Source: Nitzschia sp. pyKryTriq1
Taxonomy: Eukaryota; Bacillariophyta; Bacillariophyceae; Bacillariales; Bacillariaceae
DNA length: 64,000 nt
NCBI GenBank assembly: GCA_956465555.1
Contig: OY101121.1
Coordinates: 830,722 to 894,721 of the forward strand
Direction: 5' to 3'
The stretch's first letter is position 1. The number at the start of each line of letters is the position of its first letter. Shown piece after piece: positions 51,314 to 62,500 of this stretch. The translations under genes were made by a program, and so were the position numbers. The notes beneath the pieces were generated by a model. That model saw nothing but the letters and a program-made list of their open reading frames with translations. It did not search any database and was not told where the DNA came from.

Positions 51314-53329
51314 ATGGCAAGTCTATCTTACTTGATATATCAAGAAAACACAGCGGGTGAAGATGACACTCGTGGAGCCCAGAAACCTGAGACTTTATCG
51401 TCCGCAGGTGATCGATCCCATACTGTATTCTCCTCGTTTCAGAAAAAGTCTGTCATCGTTAACCCAAAGGATGATTCAGGAAGAATTAGAATTTCTGTTG
51501 GGACAATAGCCCCAAGGCCACCAAGACTGCGTGATTTGATCAAAGAGTCGGGCATCCTGGAGGAACTCGAACGAGACGAAGATTTACGATCTATTCTTGA
51601 CGAAGAGGTGGATGGATTTTCGACAACTTGGAGTAGCACGGACAAAGGCACGTCCAGTTCAGTCGATAGCGCCTTGAGAGATGTAATGGATGAGGTCTTG
51701 ACTATGGACGACCAGCAACCATTACCGTGCACCTGCTCTGATGGCCAGTGCATCTACCACCCGGCTTTGGATGGAGAATCATCTTTCAGCCAAGAAGTTT
51801 ATGAAACGGTGTCAATACCATCTCGGCAGTCAAAAGCCAGTTCTTTCGAGGAAATTCCTCACTATTGCACACCACAGTTCGAGCCACAATACTTGACTCC
51901 GATGAAAATTGCGAGCTCGCATTCAAAGTTTGCGGAGACCAGTCCTCCCAAAGTGGAGGCGTCGCAGCCATCTCGCTCCATTGTAGAGGAACGGACCCGA
52001 GCGTCGGGAAGACCGCCATTGTCAGTAGAAGCATCAAAGAGAAGACCGAATCATCCGATGAAGAGGCAACAATTCTCTCCAGAAGAAGCAGACGATATCA
52101 TGAACAGCAGTCATATTCCTCACCATATCTCACGGCAAGACTCGACTGTTACTTATCACACCATGGTCAGTGAAATCACTTTGCCCTACGAAATGGCATC
52201 GCCATTCAGGCCGTTGCATTTTATGAGACTCGACCCACGAGCGCCCCAATTCCAAATGGCGCGAGAACAAGAAAAGCAGACAAGAGATGTCACCGTGAGA
52301 ACAAAGAATCATTCTGTAATGGATGAAAGCGATCTAATGCCACCAGCTCGTCGCCCAACTCCTGAGGGCGAAACTCCCGACCCTCCCATACGGAAGCGCA
52401 GTACACATGAAGGAGGTCCAAAGGAGATGCATGCATGGTCCGAGCATTCAGGTGACTTTTCTTCGGATGACGAAGAAGATCCTCCTTTGGTTGACCATCC
52501 CATTGGCCGAAGGGGTACTATTGGGGGTGCATCAGCTGTTCAACCCTCCTCAAAGAGTTGTCCACATGGTCCTTTCACCAGCCCAGTCAGCAATGGTCCA
52601 AAAACCTTCGAGATGCCAAGCACCCCTTGTCAAGATTCCAATCCTCTCTTGTTCCCTGGTAACCTACTTTCCCCTTACGAGGAACCTGCTGATGACACTT
52701 CTGTCAATTGCGAGTCGATTGTCGGTCCGTTCGTCAGCCCCAGTGCCGTACCGCGAAGATATCGCCCGATGCCTGATACACCACAGCATGATTCCAATCC
52801 CCTGCTCTTTCCGCAAGGGATCGGATATTATCCACCTTCCCCAGCAAAATTGCCGAAGCCCCCAAATCGTGCTGCTTCACCCGCAAGTGGTCCACAGGAG
52901 AATGGTTCGAACAGGCTAATGCCCCCATTGTTATTGCCACTGGAAACAGATTGTGATACGAAGACTAGTTCCATATCCAAGTCCCAGTCCTCCGGTCAAA
53001 GTTCGGGGGAATCTGCACGCAGCGAGGAAAGAATGATCCGGGTCAAATTGAGTCCTCGTGTGATAACATACTTTGTGGACGGCCAGGAGCGGATCCACAC
53101 TGGGTTCTACAGTGGCGCCATCGACATGTTCCACCGTTTGCACGGAAATGGAGCGTTTTGGTTCACCACCGGCGACATATATCTGGGCCAATTCGTGGAG
53201 GGCCAGATGCACGGGATCGGAGTCATGGCTATCCGCACTTCGGATGGCTCGCGACAGATTCTGCGAGGATTCTTTCGCCAGAATGAATTTGTGGGGCCAA
53301 GCGACGATACCAGTGATGATGTAGCCTAA
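51314..53329 (+). CDS. MORN-repeat protein with long disordered N-terminus
   Basis: The protein is 671 aa from the ATG at 51314. The first 580 residues are Ser/Pro/Glu-rich and predicted disordered. They include a short Cys/His patch (PCTCSDGQCIYHP) near 138 and two copies of a linear motif, TPCQDSNPLLFP and TPQHDSNPLLFP, about 45 residues apart, each preceded by a GPF-x-SP element. The C-terminal 80 residues carry two to three MORN repeats (GNGAFWFTTGDIYLGQFVEGQMHG and a degenerate unit each side), which usually bind membranes or act as scaffolds. The protein may be a membrane-associated adaptor with the repeated motif as docking peptide. The gene ends 54 bp from the converging PPPDE gene. 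Confidence 0.75.
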   Translation: MASLSYLIYQENTAGEDDTRGAQKPETLSSAGDRSHTVFSSFQKKSVIVNPKDDSGRIRISVGTIAPRPPRLRDLIKESGILEELERDEDLRSILDEEVDGFSTTWSSTDKGTSSSVDSALRDVMDEVLTMDDQQPLPCTCSDGQCIYHPALDGESSFSQEVYETVSIPSRQSKASSFEEIPHYCTPQFEPQYLTPMKIASSHSKFAETSPPKVEASQPSRSIVEERTRASGRPPLSVEASKRRPNHPMKRQQFSPEEADDIMNSSHIPHHISRQDSTVTYHTMVSEITLPYEMASPFRPLHFMRLDPRAPQFQMAREQEKQTRDVTVRTKNHSVMDESDLMPPARRPTPEGETPDPPIRKRSTHEGGPKEMHAWSEHSGDFSSDDEEDPPLVDHPIGRRGTIGGASAVQPSSKSCPHGPFTSPVSNGPKTFEMPSTPCQDSNPLLFPGNLLSPYEEPADDTSVNCESIVGPFVSPSAVPRRYRPMPDTPQHDSNPLLFPQGIGYYPPSPAKLPKPPNRAASPASGPQENGSNRLMPPLLLPLETDCDTKTSSISKSQSSGQSSGESARSEERMIRVKLSPRVITYFVDGQERIHTGFYSGAIDMFHRLHGNGAFWFTTGDIYLGQFVEGQMHGIGVMAIRTSDGSRQILRGFFRQNEFVGPSDDTSDDVA

Positions 53330-53383
53330 AACCAGTGCAAATGCCAAGTAAATTCTAAAAAAATCCCCGCTTTATTCATTATG

Positions 53384-55269
53384 CTATTGTTTTCCGGAGC
53401 AACTTTGTGTTTCAATGATTTTTTCCGAGCGCCCGGATTGTTCGTTGCTGATAACTTCAAATCCAGTGCCTTGGACTAACTCCGCAAAACCCTCCATGTC
53501 GCACGACGCGAAGGCTTTCGAGAGGGGCTCCATGGTCGAGTTGGCTGCATCTTGCGCCGCCGCACCCGCCAAGCAAAGGTTACGGAACCATTCGGGGACT
53601 TCGCTGTCGTTCACACCTAGCCGTAGGCATGCATCATGAGCAAAAGTAACACAGTTCTTTCGCAAAAGATCATAATCCAACCCCATGTATTCAACCGCCA
53701 TTTCACGGACCACTTCTCGCCCATCCACATATCGTTTGTTGGGCTGTGTGTTATCACCGCGACGCGAGTAAGGGTTACTTCGAATCAGTGCCCTGTCACC
53801 AAAGTCGATGGTGGTACGGTATTGGTACCCAGGAGATTTCATTGGCACACACGTAAATACCCCAGTCATTCCTTTCAAGTTATTGGCTCCAAAGGCGTAT
53901 TCAATTCCATTGATCTATGATGAAACGATAATCAAAATGTGAGATATATTATTTGGCATCCACACAAAGCTCTCTCATCTCGTGTGTTAGTCTGATGGAG
54001 TCGATGCTTTGTACGTACCTCAATGCCAACATGGTAGGCTCCAGTACCTAGGGTATGCAGGCCGGAATTCACAACATTGAAACATGTTCCAATAGGAAAG
54101 TTGCAACCCCATGGGAGCTGCATCATCACCTCCTCGGCAATCAAATCGTATACATGCAGTTTGATACGGTTAGTTCTTCCCGTGATAGTATCACCATATG
54201 AGGAGGGATGTTGCTGTCGGTTGTCTGACGATACAGCTTGCTCAGTTTGTCGGCTAGTAGTCTTTGTGTCCACTTTTTCACGTTCCTCATCGGAATCTTG
54301 AATGGAACGATGATGCTGGCCTTTCGACATGCTGCTGCTGCTGCTGCTGCGTCGTGAACGAGAATGTTGGCTTACTTTCGCATCCGTTGCCACAGGCGAT
54401 CGAACCACACACGATGTATCCCAGTCGTCGGCAGCAGATGATGACCTCCTAGGGGGAGGGGGAGGAGGCGCACGATTCTGGGTGACGATTCTCAATTCGG
54501 AGTAGCTGCTTCTCGACTTGGGTGATTCATTATTCGTTGCCTTGGAACTTCTTGACACGGGTGAAGCTGGTGAAGAAGGCTGCGAGGCATTGTGATTGCT
54601 GGGAGACGCCATAGTTCTGGGTGAACTGGACGGCATGCTAATCAACGATTCATGACCACTGGGGGAGAATGAATCATTGAGTGTCAATCCCGACATGGTG
54701 TTCCGAAGAGAAGAGGACTTGGTCGAAAAAGACCGGGTCGAGGCCGCCGTGGAAGGCGTAATGTTGCCGCTGTACTCCTTCTCGTTATCATTTGACATGT
54801 TGTTTCCAAAGTTGACCACGTGCTCGGAGGTATCGATTTTTGGCAGCGACGAGTTCGAGGAAGATTCCCGAGCATCACCACAGGCATCACCATTCTTTCG
54901 CTCCTGACGAATAAGTTGATCCATTTTTGCCTTCTGCTTGAGGCGCATCAAACGCTTCGCCCGATTAGAGGTGCCTTCCGACCGACTCCGCGTAGCGTCG
55001 ACATGCTCAAAGGATGTGGAAGGCAAGGCATCGCCCAGTAAGACCCCCGGATCACTGAGCTGGGTCTTGTACTTTGGCCTCTCACCAGAACGTGGACTTT
55101 GCTTCGGTACGACTGGAGACGACGACCATTGCTCCAAAGCTGCTTCAGAGTCATGGCGTCCTTCAAAGTCTTTATTATCAGCATTTCCAGATTCGGGTTC
55201 TCGCTTCGTCATGCTACGACGACGAGAATTTATGCTTCGCCGGAGTGAATTCGACGACGGCAATACCAT
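53384..55269 (-). CDS. PPPDE/DeSI-type cysteine isopeptidase with long N-terminal tail (2 exons)
   Basis: Exons are 54019-55269 and 53384-53914 (593 aa). The 104-bp intron (GTACGT...TCATAG, phase 0) joins YHVGIE to INGIEYAFGANN. The PPPDE domain begins near residue 365 (IKLHVYDLI) and covers about 160 residues. It has the catalytic His in AYHVGIE (about 413) and Cys in NCVTFAHDAC (about 505), the layout of DeSI deSUMOylating/deubiquitinating peptidases. The first 360 residues are basic and Ser-rich disordered sequence with PPPPPP and SPRS-type sites and a poly-Ser run. The C-terminal 70 residues are helical and lack a recognised PUL domain. The substrate is probably SUMO or ubiquitin; specificity cannot be read from sequence. 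Confidence 0.87.
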
Positions 55270-56067
55270 GGTTTTTTATTATTGGTGACTACAGGTAGTA
55301 TACCACTCTCCTTCAATGACAAGCAAGAGGAAGAGTCAAAAATCAAACAGTGCAAGAGAAACAAGGTTATGTTCTGTTCTGATCTAGCTAGATCGGCCTC
55401 CTTGTGGGCTATCCGAGCTCGATGTGAAAGAATGGAAATTGTGATGCCAAAAGGGGAGTTTTGGCTAAAACGGACGATACTCCTCTCCAACCCCCAACGG
55501 TCCGAATGCCTTAAGAAACTTTATCTATCCTAAGTGACGCATTATTTTGAACGGCGGTTGGATCAGTGGAACGGACCTGCCCGTGAGCAGACGCCCCATA
55601 GTATTTCGTAATGACCACACAAGGCGCACATTCAAAATGGATACAAATTATATTTGATATACATATATTAATACGTTCATTTAAATTAATATGTGTGTTG
55701 CCTTTTGCGCCAAACCATACCACCGACGCACGCACCAATTTTCAAGATACCAGGTAGCACACCGGTACAGCACGGTACCTGGTACCTGGTACCTGGTACC
55801 TGGTACCTGGTACCTGGTAGGTACGAGTACAGTACGTGCACAGGTACTACTGGTACGACGGACTGTCTACTGGCACCCCCTGCGGGGCGAGAGAGAGAGC
55901 GCGCCGACGCCTGTCTCTACTGCTACCGTATGATACACTCTACACCGACCATGGGATCTTTCTGTTCTCAGTCTGATGTCTGATTTATTTTCTACCGAGC
56001 CAAATACGATACGTACCAGATACAGGGATATAGCAAAACAACTTTTAAAAATTATTATCTGTGTGGG
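55270..56067. other. Intergenic region with GGTACCT array
   Basis: It contains the heptamer array at 55774-55815, flanked by further GTAC motifs to 55860. A short AT-rich tract (ATATTTGATATACATATATTA) lies near 55650. No gene is seen. Confidence 0.55.
55774..55815. repeat. (GGTACCT)6 heptamer array
   Basis: Six perfect head-to-tail GGTACCT units plus a partial one. Each unit contains the palindrome GGTACC. Confidence 0.92.
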
Positions 56068-57186
56068 ATGCAACTGTATTTCATTCCAAGTTTTGTGGCA
56101 GCGATTTCGGTGGCTCGACAAACACCTTGCAGAGACGCTGATTATGGCCCACCAACGGCTCGACGCCCATCATCCTCGCCAAGAACAACCTCGTGGTCCA
56201 TACAAAATGGACGCGCAGTTTCCAGCTCTACTACTGCAGGTAGAGCAGTGGCATTAAAAGCTACCGACGGTGTTGGTGAGGGTAATGATGATTCTTCTTC
56301 TTTGGAAGGATCGGCATCAGCAGACGGGCCCAGCGGCGGCAGCGAATCATCACCCGAGTTCAGTCCAACGTCCATTTTTGAGAATATGATCCATAGCATC
56401 ACAGGGGATGCAAACTATAAATTTGGGGACCTGTCCAAAAACGCTCTCTCCGAAATTACCGGAAAAGATCTCGAAAAGGAGGCCTACCAGTTCGGTGACA
56501 TTTCCAAGAGTTTAGTAGATCGAGCGGGAAAGGCATTGACGGGCGACGACAAGTATCAATTTGGAGACATTACGAAAAGCAAACTTCAACAACTCGAAAA
56601 GGAGCTAGACGTATGGAGAGAAGATAGCCTCTTTGCATTACCCAACACTTTCTTTCAACAAACCTTCAAGAATCTATCCCCTCAACAAAGGCGGGAACTG
56701 ATCCTTGCCATCATTCGACTCGGTGCGATTGCGTTACTTTCTTGGGGGCTGATAACCAACGTTTTGAGTGCAGGGTTGTTATCCATGGCGTGGACGCGTA
56801 CAGTACTGATATCGCAGGCAGCTGCTACTAGTAGTACTGGGGCTCACTTGCCGTTACTACCCTTGAATGTAGCGGAGCCAGTTTGGCGCACTTTCTTGGC
56901 TTCCCATGCCACCCTCCGCTTGCTCTTGGATCCAATCTTACTCGTCATGAAGGGTCTTGGTACATTGTTCATCTTCCAACCCTATGCGCGATTCATCACA
57001 ACGATCGAGAGAGGATGGATGCCTCCCGGGTTGCGGCAACGATATCCTCTGCTCTTTCGAGCATTTGCACTCGTCACTGCCTTTACTTTGAACAACGTGC
57101 TGATCCCTACAGCTTTGGCATCTATTGGACTTGGATTCGGCTCTTCTTTGGCTCGCTTTTTTTGCTATTGGTTTCCTCTGACGTGA
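56068..57186 (+). CDS. Membrane protein with three YxFGD[IL][ST]K repeats
   Basis: The protein is 372 aa. The N-terminus (MQLYFIPSFVAAISVA) can act as a signal peptide, followed by a Ser/Pro/Arg-rich stretch that would suit a plastid-type bipartite presequence. Near residues 117-190 are three copies of a motif YKFGDLSK / YQFGDISK / YQFGDITK. They are spaced exactly 23 residues apart with Lys/Glu/Asp-rich helical spacers (TGKD, TGDD). The C-terminal half is hydrophobic, with segments near 215-250, 280-305 and 335-365. I cannot name the family. Regular 23-residue periodicity next to a membrane domain suggests a repeated amphipathic helix lying on a membrane. The coding call is good; the function is unknown. 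Confidence 0.72.
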   Translation: MQLYFIPSFVAAISVARQTPCRDADYGPPTARRPSSSPRTTSWSIQNGRAVSSSTTAGRAVALKATDGVGEGNDDSSSLEGSASADGPSGGSESSPEFSPTSIFENMIHSITGDANYKFGDLSKNALSEITGKDLEKEAYQFGDISKSLVDRAGKALTGDDKYQFGDITKSKLQQLEKELDVWREDSLFALPNTFFQQTFKNLSPQQRRELILAIIRLGAIALLSWGLITNVLSAGLLSMAWTRTVLISQAAATSSTGAHLPLLPLNVAEPVWRTFLASHATLRLLLDPILLVMKGLGTLFIFQPYARFITTIERGWMPPGLRQRYPLLFRAFALVTAFTLNNVLIPTALASIGLGFGSSLARFFCYWFPLT

Positions 57187-57674
57187 CGGAAAACAATCAG
57201 CACTGCTATCTAGCAAGGGAGAAAAGGGTACCGGTACTCATTCTGTAGGGCCGACATGGTGCTCCCCGCCTCCATTAGAAGGCATTGGATGCACCGGTAC
57301 TAAAACCCTGTTTTCCAACCAATTACTATTAGCGCAGCTTTAGCTTCTCTGCTACAAGTACCGTAGTACTCGTAGCACGCTCTGATGGCTGATACTGTGG
57401 CAGCTTCGAACAGTAGTTCGAATATTAAAGTCACGGATTGTAAGTCACGACCGGGACACATTCGTGAATGAGTAAAGAAGACCGCACTTCTGCATGCGGC
57501 TTCTTTTGGTTCGTGGCTCTTTTTTCTGTCGCATTTTCGAATTATTTGCTTGTTGCGGTTTGCGATAGTACTCGTAGACTGCGAGTACTCATACTCTCTC
57601 GATACATGGTACCAGTACTACTCTAGAGCTAGTAGAATGGCAACACTGTCGAGTGGGAACGGTCGATAGCTTGG
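57187..57674. other. Intergenic region before RING gene
   Basis: GGTACCGGTACT lies at 57228-57239, an ACCGGTACT motif near 57294 and GTACCAGTACTAC near 57608. No gene is seen. Confidence 0.5.
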
Positions 57675-58839
57675 ATGTGTCTACGTTGTCTGTGGTGCCG
57701 AGCGCGGCAGGCTTCCAACGACCGTGGTGGTGACGATGATGATGATGATGATTCGTCGGAAGACAGTGAAATGCACATGATCCGTCGAAGGCGAGAAGAG
57801 CGCAAGCGCCAGCGGGACGAATTCTTGGAAAATGCCGTCATGAAAAAGGTATGATTGTGTATGTCATCTCGTATACCGGTACGTTGTGACTGTGGCCATT
57901 TTATTCTTTCAATGCTGAAAAAATGCTTCTCTCCGCGAACAGAAAATCGTGTTGTCCACAGACACAGCAGAAAACCAAGAAACAGAACTGGACCATCATC
58001 AATTGGACGAAATCATTGTCATCGAGAAAGATGGTGGCATGAGTTGTGCAATATGTTTGATCGACTACGAAGAGGGTGATATTATCTCATGTTCACATAA
58101 TCCTGCATGTCAACATTTCTTTCATCGTGCCTGCATTCTCTCGTGGCTGAGGAGCCATGATTTATGTCCGTGCTGTCGCCAAGACTACCTTTCTTTTGGT
58201 GATGATAATGGTGGCAAAGAAGATCCAAAAGGCACCCGAAACGAGCAAATAACAAGAGATGAAAGTGCTAACATTCGTCCAAATGATGACGAAACACGCA
58301 ATCCGCAGCTTGATAGGCTGTATGGGATGGAAGATCTGGAGAGCAATACGCCTACTATTGGACTAGAACTAGAGTCGTCGGCAGAGCCATGGGATGTTCG
58401 GCTGGAGCGCAACATGGAGAGATTGCGTCGGCAAGTGGAAGATCGAGTCCAAGCAGCCCGCAATCAGATACGAGAGCGTCGTGAGAACCATCGTCGTAAT
58501 AGAGAAGAACAAGACGACGATGACGACGACGAAGAAGGAAGACTAGAACAATCGATTCAGCTTCTGAGGAGTCAACTCGCACGTGTACGAGAAGCTGCAA
58601 ATCGGGAGATTCAAAATCGACGAAATCGTGATAGCAATAATGGTAGCAGGACTGCTCCCTCCAGGTCCAGAATCAATCGAACAAGGGGTCACGAAGATCA
58701 TCGTTTTGACGACGCGATTCAAGTTGTTCGGTCGCGGCTTGAGGACATTGCAAATTCAGGAACTGCAAATCGACTTCGTGAACAATCAACTCGCACGGTG
58801 CAGAACTTGATGAAACACGCTTCGAAACTTCGGAAGTAG
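57675..58839 (+). CDS. RING-H2 finger protein, probable E3 ubiquitin ligase (2 exons)
   Basis: Exons are 57675-57848 and 57943-58839 (356 aa), both phase 0, with a 94-bp intron (GTATGA...AACAG). Exon 1 gives a short Cys-containing start, a poly-Asp run and a charged helix. Near residues 95-140 is a C3H2C3 RING-H2 finger: CAICLIDYEEGD, an SCSHNPACQHFFHRACI core and CPCCRQDY. It should bind two zinc ions and recruit an E2 enzyme. The remainder is charged coiled-coil-like sequence (ERLRRQVEDRVQAAR, NREIQNRRNRDSNN) with an acidic DDDDDEE patch. No membrane segment is evident apart from a weak hydrophobic start. The substrate is unknown. The gene is convergent with the fusion gene downstream. Confidence 0.87.
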
Positions 58840-59544
58840 CCTTCGCACTACAGACATTCAAGCAACTGTAGGAGTACATCTTGTAAATAGCTATACAAGT
58901 ATCGTATGACACGGCAGTATGGTAACAGCTTTGATGTCTCTTCCGAGCGAGGCCAAGAGCTCTTTTCCATGTTTGAGGATTTTACAGACGACGACGCCTC
59001 GTTCATCATATTATACAACTCCTCTCTAGTAGCAGAGAAGATGGATCGCTCCATACTCTCTCCGCTCTCTACTATCACAGAGTGAGCGAGTACCAGGTAC
59101 ATCACAACATGGAAAACGGAGGCCCCAAGACGCTCGTTCAAGCATCTTCCGCTGACGGCAAACCCAAATATCATCGACGCGAGATAACAAGACGAGATCG
59201 AAAAACGAATGAGGCTTGGTTGATTACGTGGATACAAGGCAACATAGGCCTTCTCTTGCAGTTGGACCACAGTGTACCGGTTCGAAGTACAAGTACACAA
59301 TGCCTACCCTTAGCATGGAGTTCCTGTAATTCATCAAGCGACCAAAACTTATTCCAGACAAGGATTCTTTGATACTCTACATTTCCCTCTTCAACTGATT
59401 CCAAATTCCAATTACAAGATATGCACAGTGTTTCAAATTGAATAGATACCGTGTAATTATATATGATTGTTCTTTTTCCACAAATCGTTCATATCATAGG
59501 AGGCAGGGCATCACAGACCCTTGAAATATGCATCGACGCACCAC
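58840..59544. other. Convergent intergenic region
   Basis: It contains CTCTCTAGTAGCAGAGA near 59022, GTACCAGGTACAT near 59091 and CGAAGTACAAGTAC near 59283. No gene is seen; open frames at 59082-59404 overlap each other on both strands. Confidence 0.5.
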
Positions 59545-62500
59545 TTAGTAGTATCGCCACCAGCCACTCGCGCCACGAGGAATCATTTCAGGAACCTCTT
59601 CAATTAGACGCTCCCACATGACTGCATCTACATTTCGGTAGACAATAGCGCCAATCTGTTGAGCGCGCTCTGGTAGAGACCAAAACAAAACCTTGAGGTA
59701 TCGCACACGTTGCATGTGTCGCGGAAGATTCGAAATGACATAAGGGATGATGATCTCCCAGCGGTCGGCGGCAGTGATTTCCCAAACTTTACGGGAAATT
59801 TCCTTTTGGACTTCGAGAGGAAGGTACTTCTTTCCGATAGGTTGCAAGTTATCTTCTTCGCCCTTGAGATGTTCCTCGAAGTGTGCAAAAAAGGGAGGAA
59901 GAATCTTGTTGAGTACATCAAGCGCTTGTTGGCGTTGGGCGACGGGGAGAGAACTGTCGAGCAGGTAGTTGGCATTCTTTTCGACATCATCCATGACAAC
60001 GTGGAACTCATCGTGGTCATCGTTGAATTGCTTAGCGTGGTCGTGGAACCAGTCGTTGAAGACCTTGAAAATGACTTCGTCTTCATGCTTGGAGTGCTCT
60101 TCGTGCAAAATGCTGAATCGGTTCAAGTGAACGGCGAACATGCTGAGATTCTGGTTCATTTCCTCCGTGTTGGTCAAGTCGAGGCTTCGCAGCGCCTCTC
60201 GCATGGTACTCATGTTTCCGCGGAAGGCTTCATGCGTGAGTTTCATGAATGAGAGAGGGCCCCACTTGTTCTCGGGGACAAAAATACCGCGCCGACGAAT
60301 CAGAGCAACGCCCGTGTGAAGCAAGTTGGCAAGGTTAGCGACCGACGCCATGACCAACCCAATGGTTGCAAGAGTCTGGGCGGCGCGGAAGTCTGTGACT
60401 GCATAAAAGAGGCAAGCAGCAGCAGCTAATGCACCCAGCGCGAAACAGCCAATCCAGTATTCCATCCCCCACTTGTCCTTTCCGATGAATCCTATGTTAG
60501 GCATCGCCGAGTAGACGATTCCCAAAAACATGAAAATCGAAATGAAGTAGTAGTTTGAGAAGGAATTGACACACTCATTCTTGTCAATTGGACTCTTTGA
60601 GTAGAAGCACACCGAAAAGTCTGACATCCCCAGTACAGCCGGCGCAGCCAACCACGTGAAGATACCAAATCGAAGACGGGTGTCGCTGTTGTGTGTAGTG
60701 ACAACCTTGAAGAAGGTAATGGTGAAAAGGACCAAAAACATGAACACTGCGAATGCCTGGAAGAAGCGAGCAATAAAGACAGTTCCTTCGGCGCTGTCGC
60801 TGTCGGTGGCGAAAAGAGGAATCACAGGGGCAACCAATGCGGCAACGCTCAATCCAACAGGTAGGATGAGCCAGTGTGGATGGACGTGCTCTATCTCCAG
60901 TCGCCGAGCAATCCATTCACCCATTTTGGCGACGGTCAGGAAGACCTGGGCGATGGCTCCGATCCAGAAGAATATACGGGAGACGATCTGGGGTGGCTCT
61001 TCATTACCGGCCATCGCTTCATCTTGATCATAATCAATCTGATCATAGAACAAAAACGCAAAGCACATGAAACAGAGTGGAATCATCGAGAAGGAATTTC
61101 CACGGAGAGGGCAGTGCCACTCAGTGACGCACTTGTGGGGATACATTACTAGCCGAATCATGTAGAGACAAAACATGAGGAAGAAGATCAGAAAGCCAAC
61201 GGCTGAAATAGCCTGGAAGGCTCCTTCGTGTACAATGAAGCCTCGCTCTTCCACACCGAGGGCGGTGCTGATACCGTTGGTCCAGTCAGAGGCAACTTTG
61301 AAAGCAATGGCAAGGGCAGCAATCGAAAGTGGAAGAGCGAAGTACCCCACCTGCATGTGACGGATAAAGTCAAAGTCATCCTTGCTGTATTCATCAGTCT
61401 TCTTCTTGTATTTCAGGGAAATGGCAGAGGTCGGATCACTGTCATGCACGGAAGCAATAGCAACCATGAAAATTCGTTAGAAAATAGCTCGATTGCTTCT
61501 TTAGTAGAAACAACAAAGCGCGTTACTCACGTGTCAACTTTCTCCGGGATGGGCGCTTTCTGATCCAAAAACATGTAGTTCCAGCTCTCTTCGGTCTCCT
61601 CACGAGACGAAGTATAGATGCGATAGGCGTACTGTCGTATATGGAACAAGAAGCAATAACAAGCATGGAAATTAGTTAGAAAATGGCTCGTTCGCTTCAG
61701 AAAAAACCATAAAGCACGGTACTTACGTCGGGAATCAGTCCCAGGTATATTCCGATCTGGAAGAATTTACACCCGAGGCAGAAATCCAAGGCCCACTCCA
61801 TACCCGAAGCACCAGCCAGTCCAGCCATAAAGGCCATGCCGACCCACTCATGGTATTCGAAATCAAGGAAATAAAAGAGGGTTCCCAGCCCAGAAAACAT
61901 GACCCCGCAAAACGAGGCGAACTGTTTCGGGGGCCCGGGACGGAATTGCGGGCGGAAGGGCGAGACCAAAAAGGTGGCAATCATGCCCAAGGGCGAGGCC
62001 GAAGCACCGGCCATCATGCGCAAGCAAAAGTCGAGCAAGACAAAGACGGTGAGCCAGTGGGCCCAAAGCTCGTCCTTGAATACCGCGCAAACGACACTGA
62101 GGGCGCACACTTGAAAGCCGACTACACGGATGACGTAGTTGTTGACCACGTTGGGGAACCAGAAAAGAGGGTTCATGGCCACGCCGCGGTCGGCAGGAAT
62201 CAAGCGGGCAGTTTCTAGCCTGTCAGTACCGACGGCGCGAGATTTGTTGACCAAGCCCTTGAGCAAGGTGTCGAGCTTGCCCTTGTGGTGAAGGGCCTTG
62301 ACATCATCGCATCCTCCAATGAACGCGCCCTTGACGAATACCAACGGGACAGTGGACCTTCCAGTCTTAGACTTGGCGTATGCAAAAATCTTGCCGCCCT
62401 CGGGGTGCAAGTTCACTTCGACGGAGTGAACGGTGACGCCAATCTTGTTGATCAAGAGGTCCTTGACATCTCGGCAAAAGGGACAGGTGGACTTGCTTAT

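Noticed and set aside
59710-60252. 180-codon plus-strand frame
   Set aside because: Antisense to the hemerythrin part of the fusion gene.
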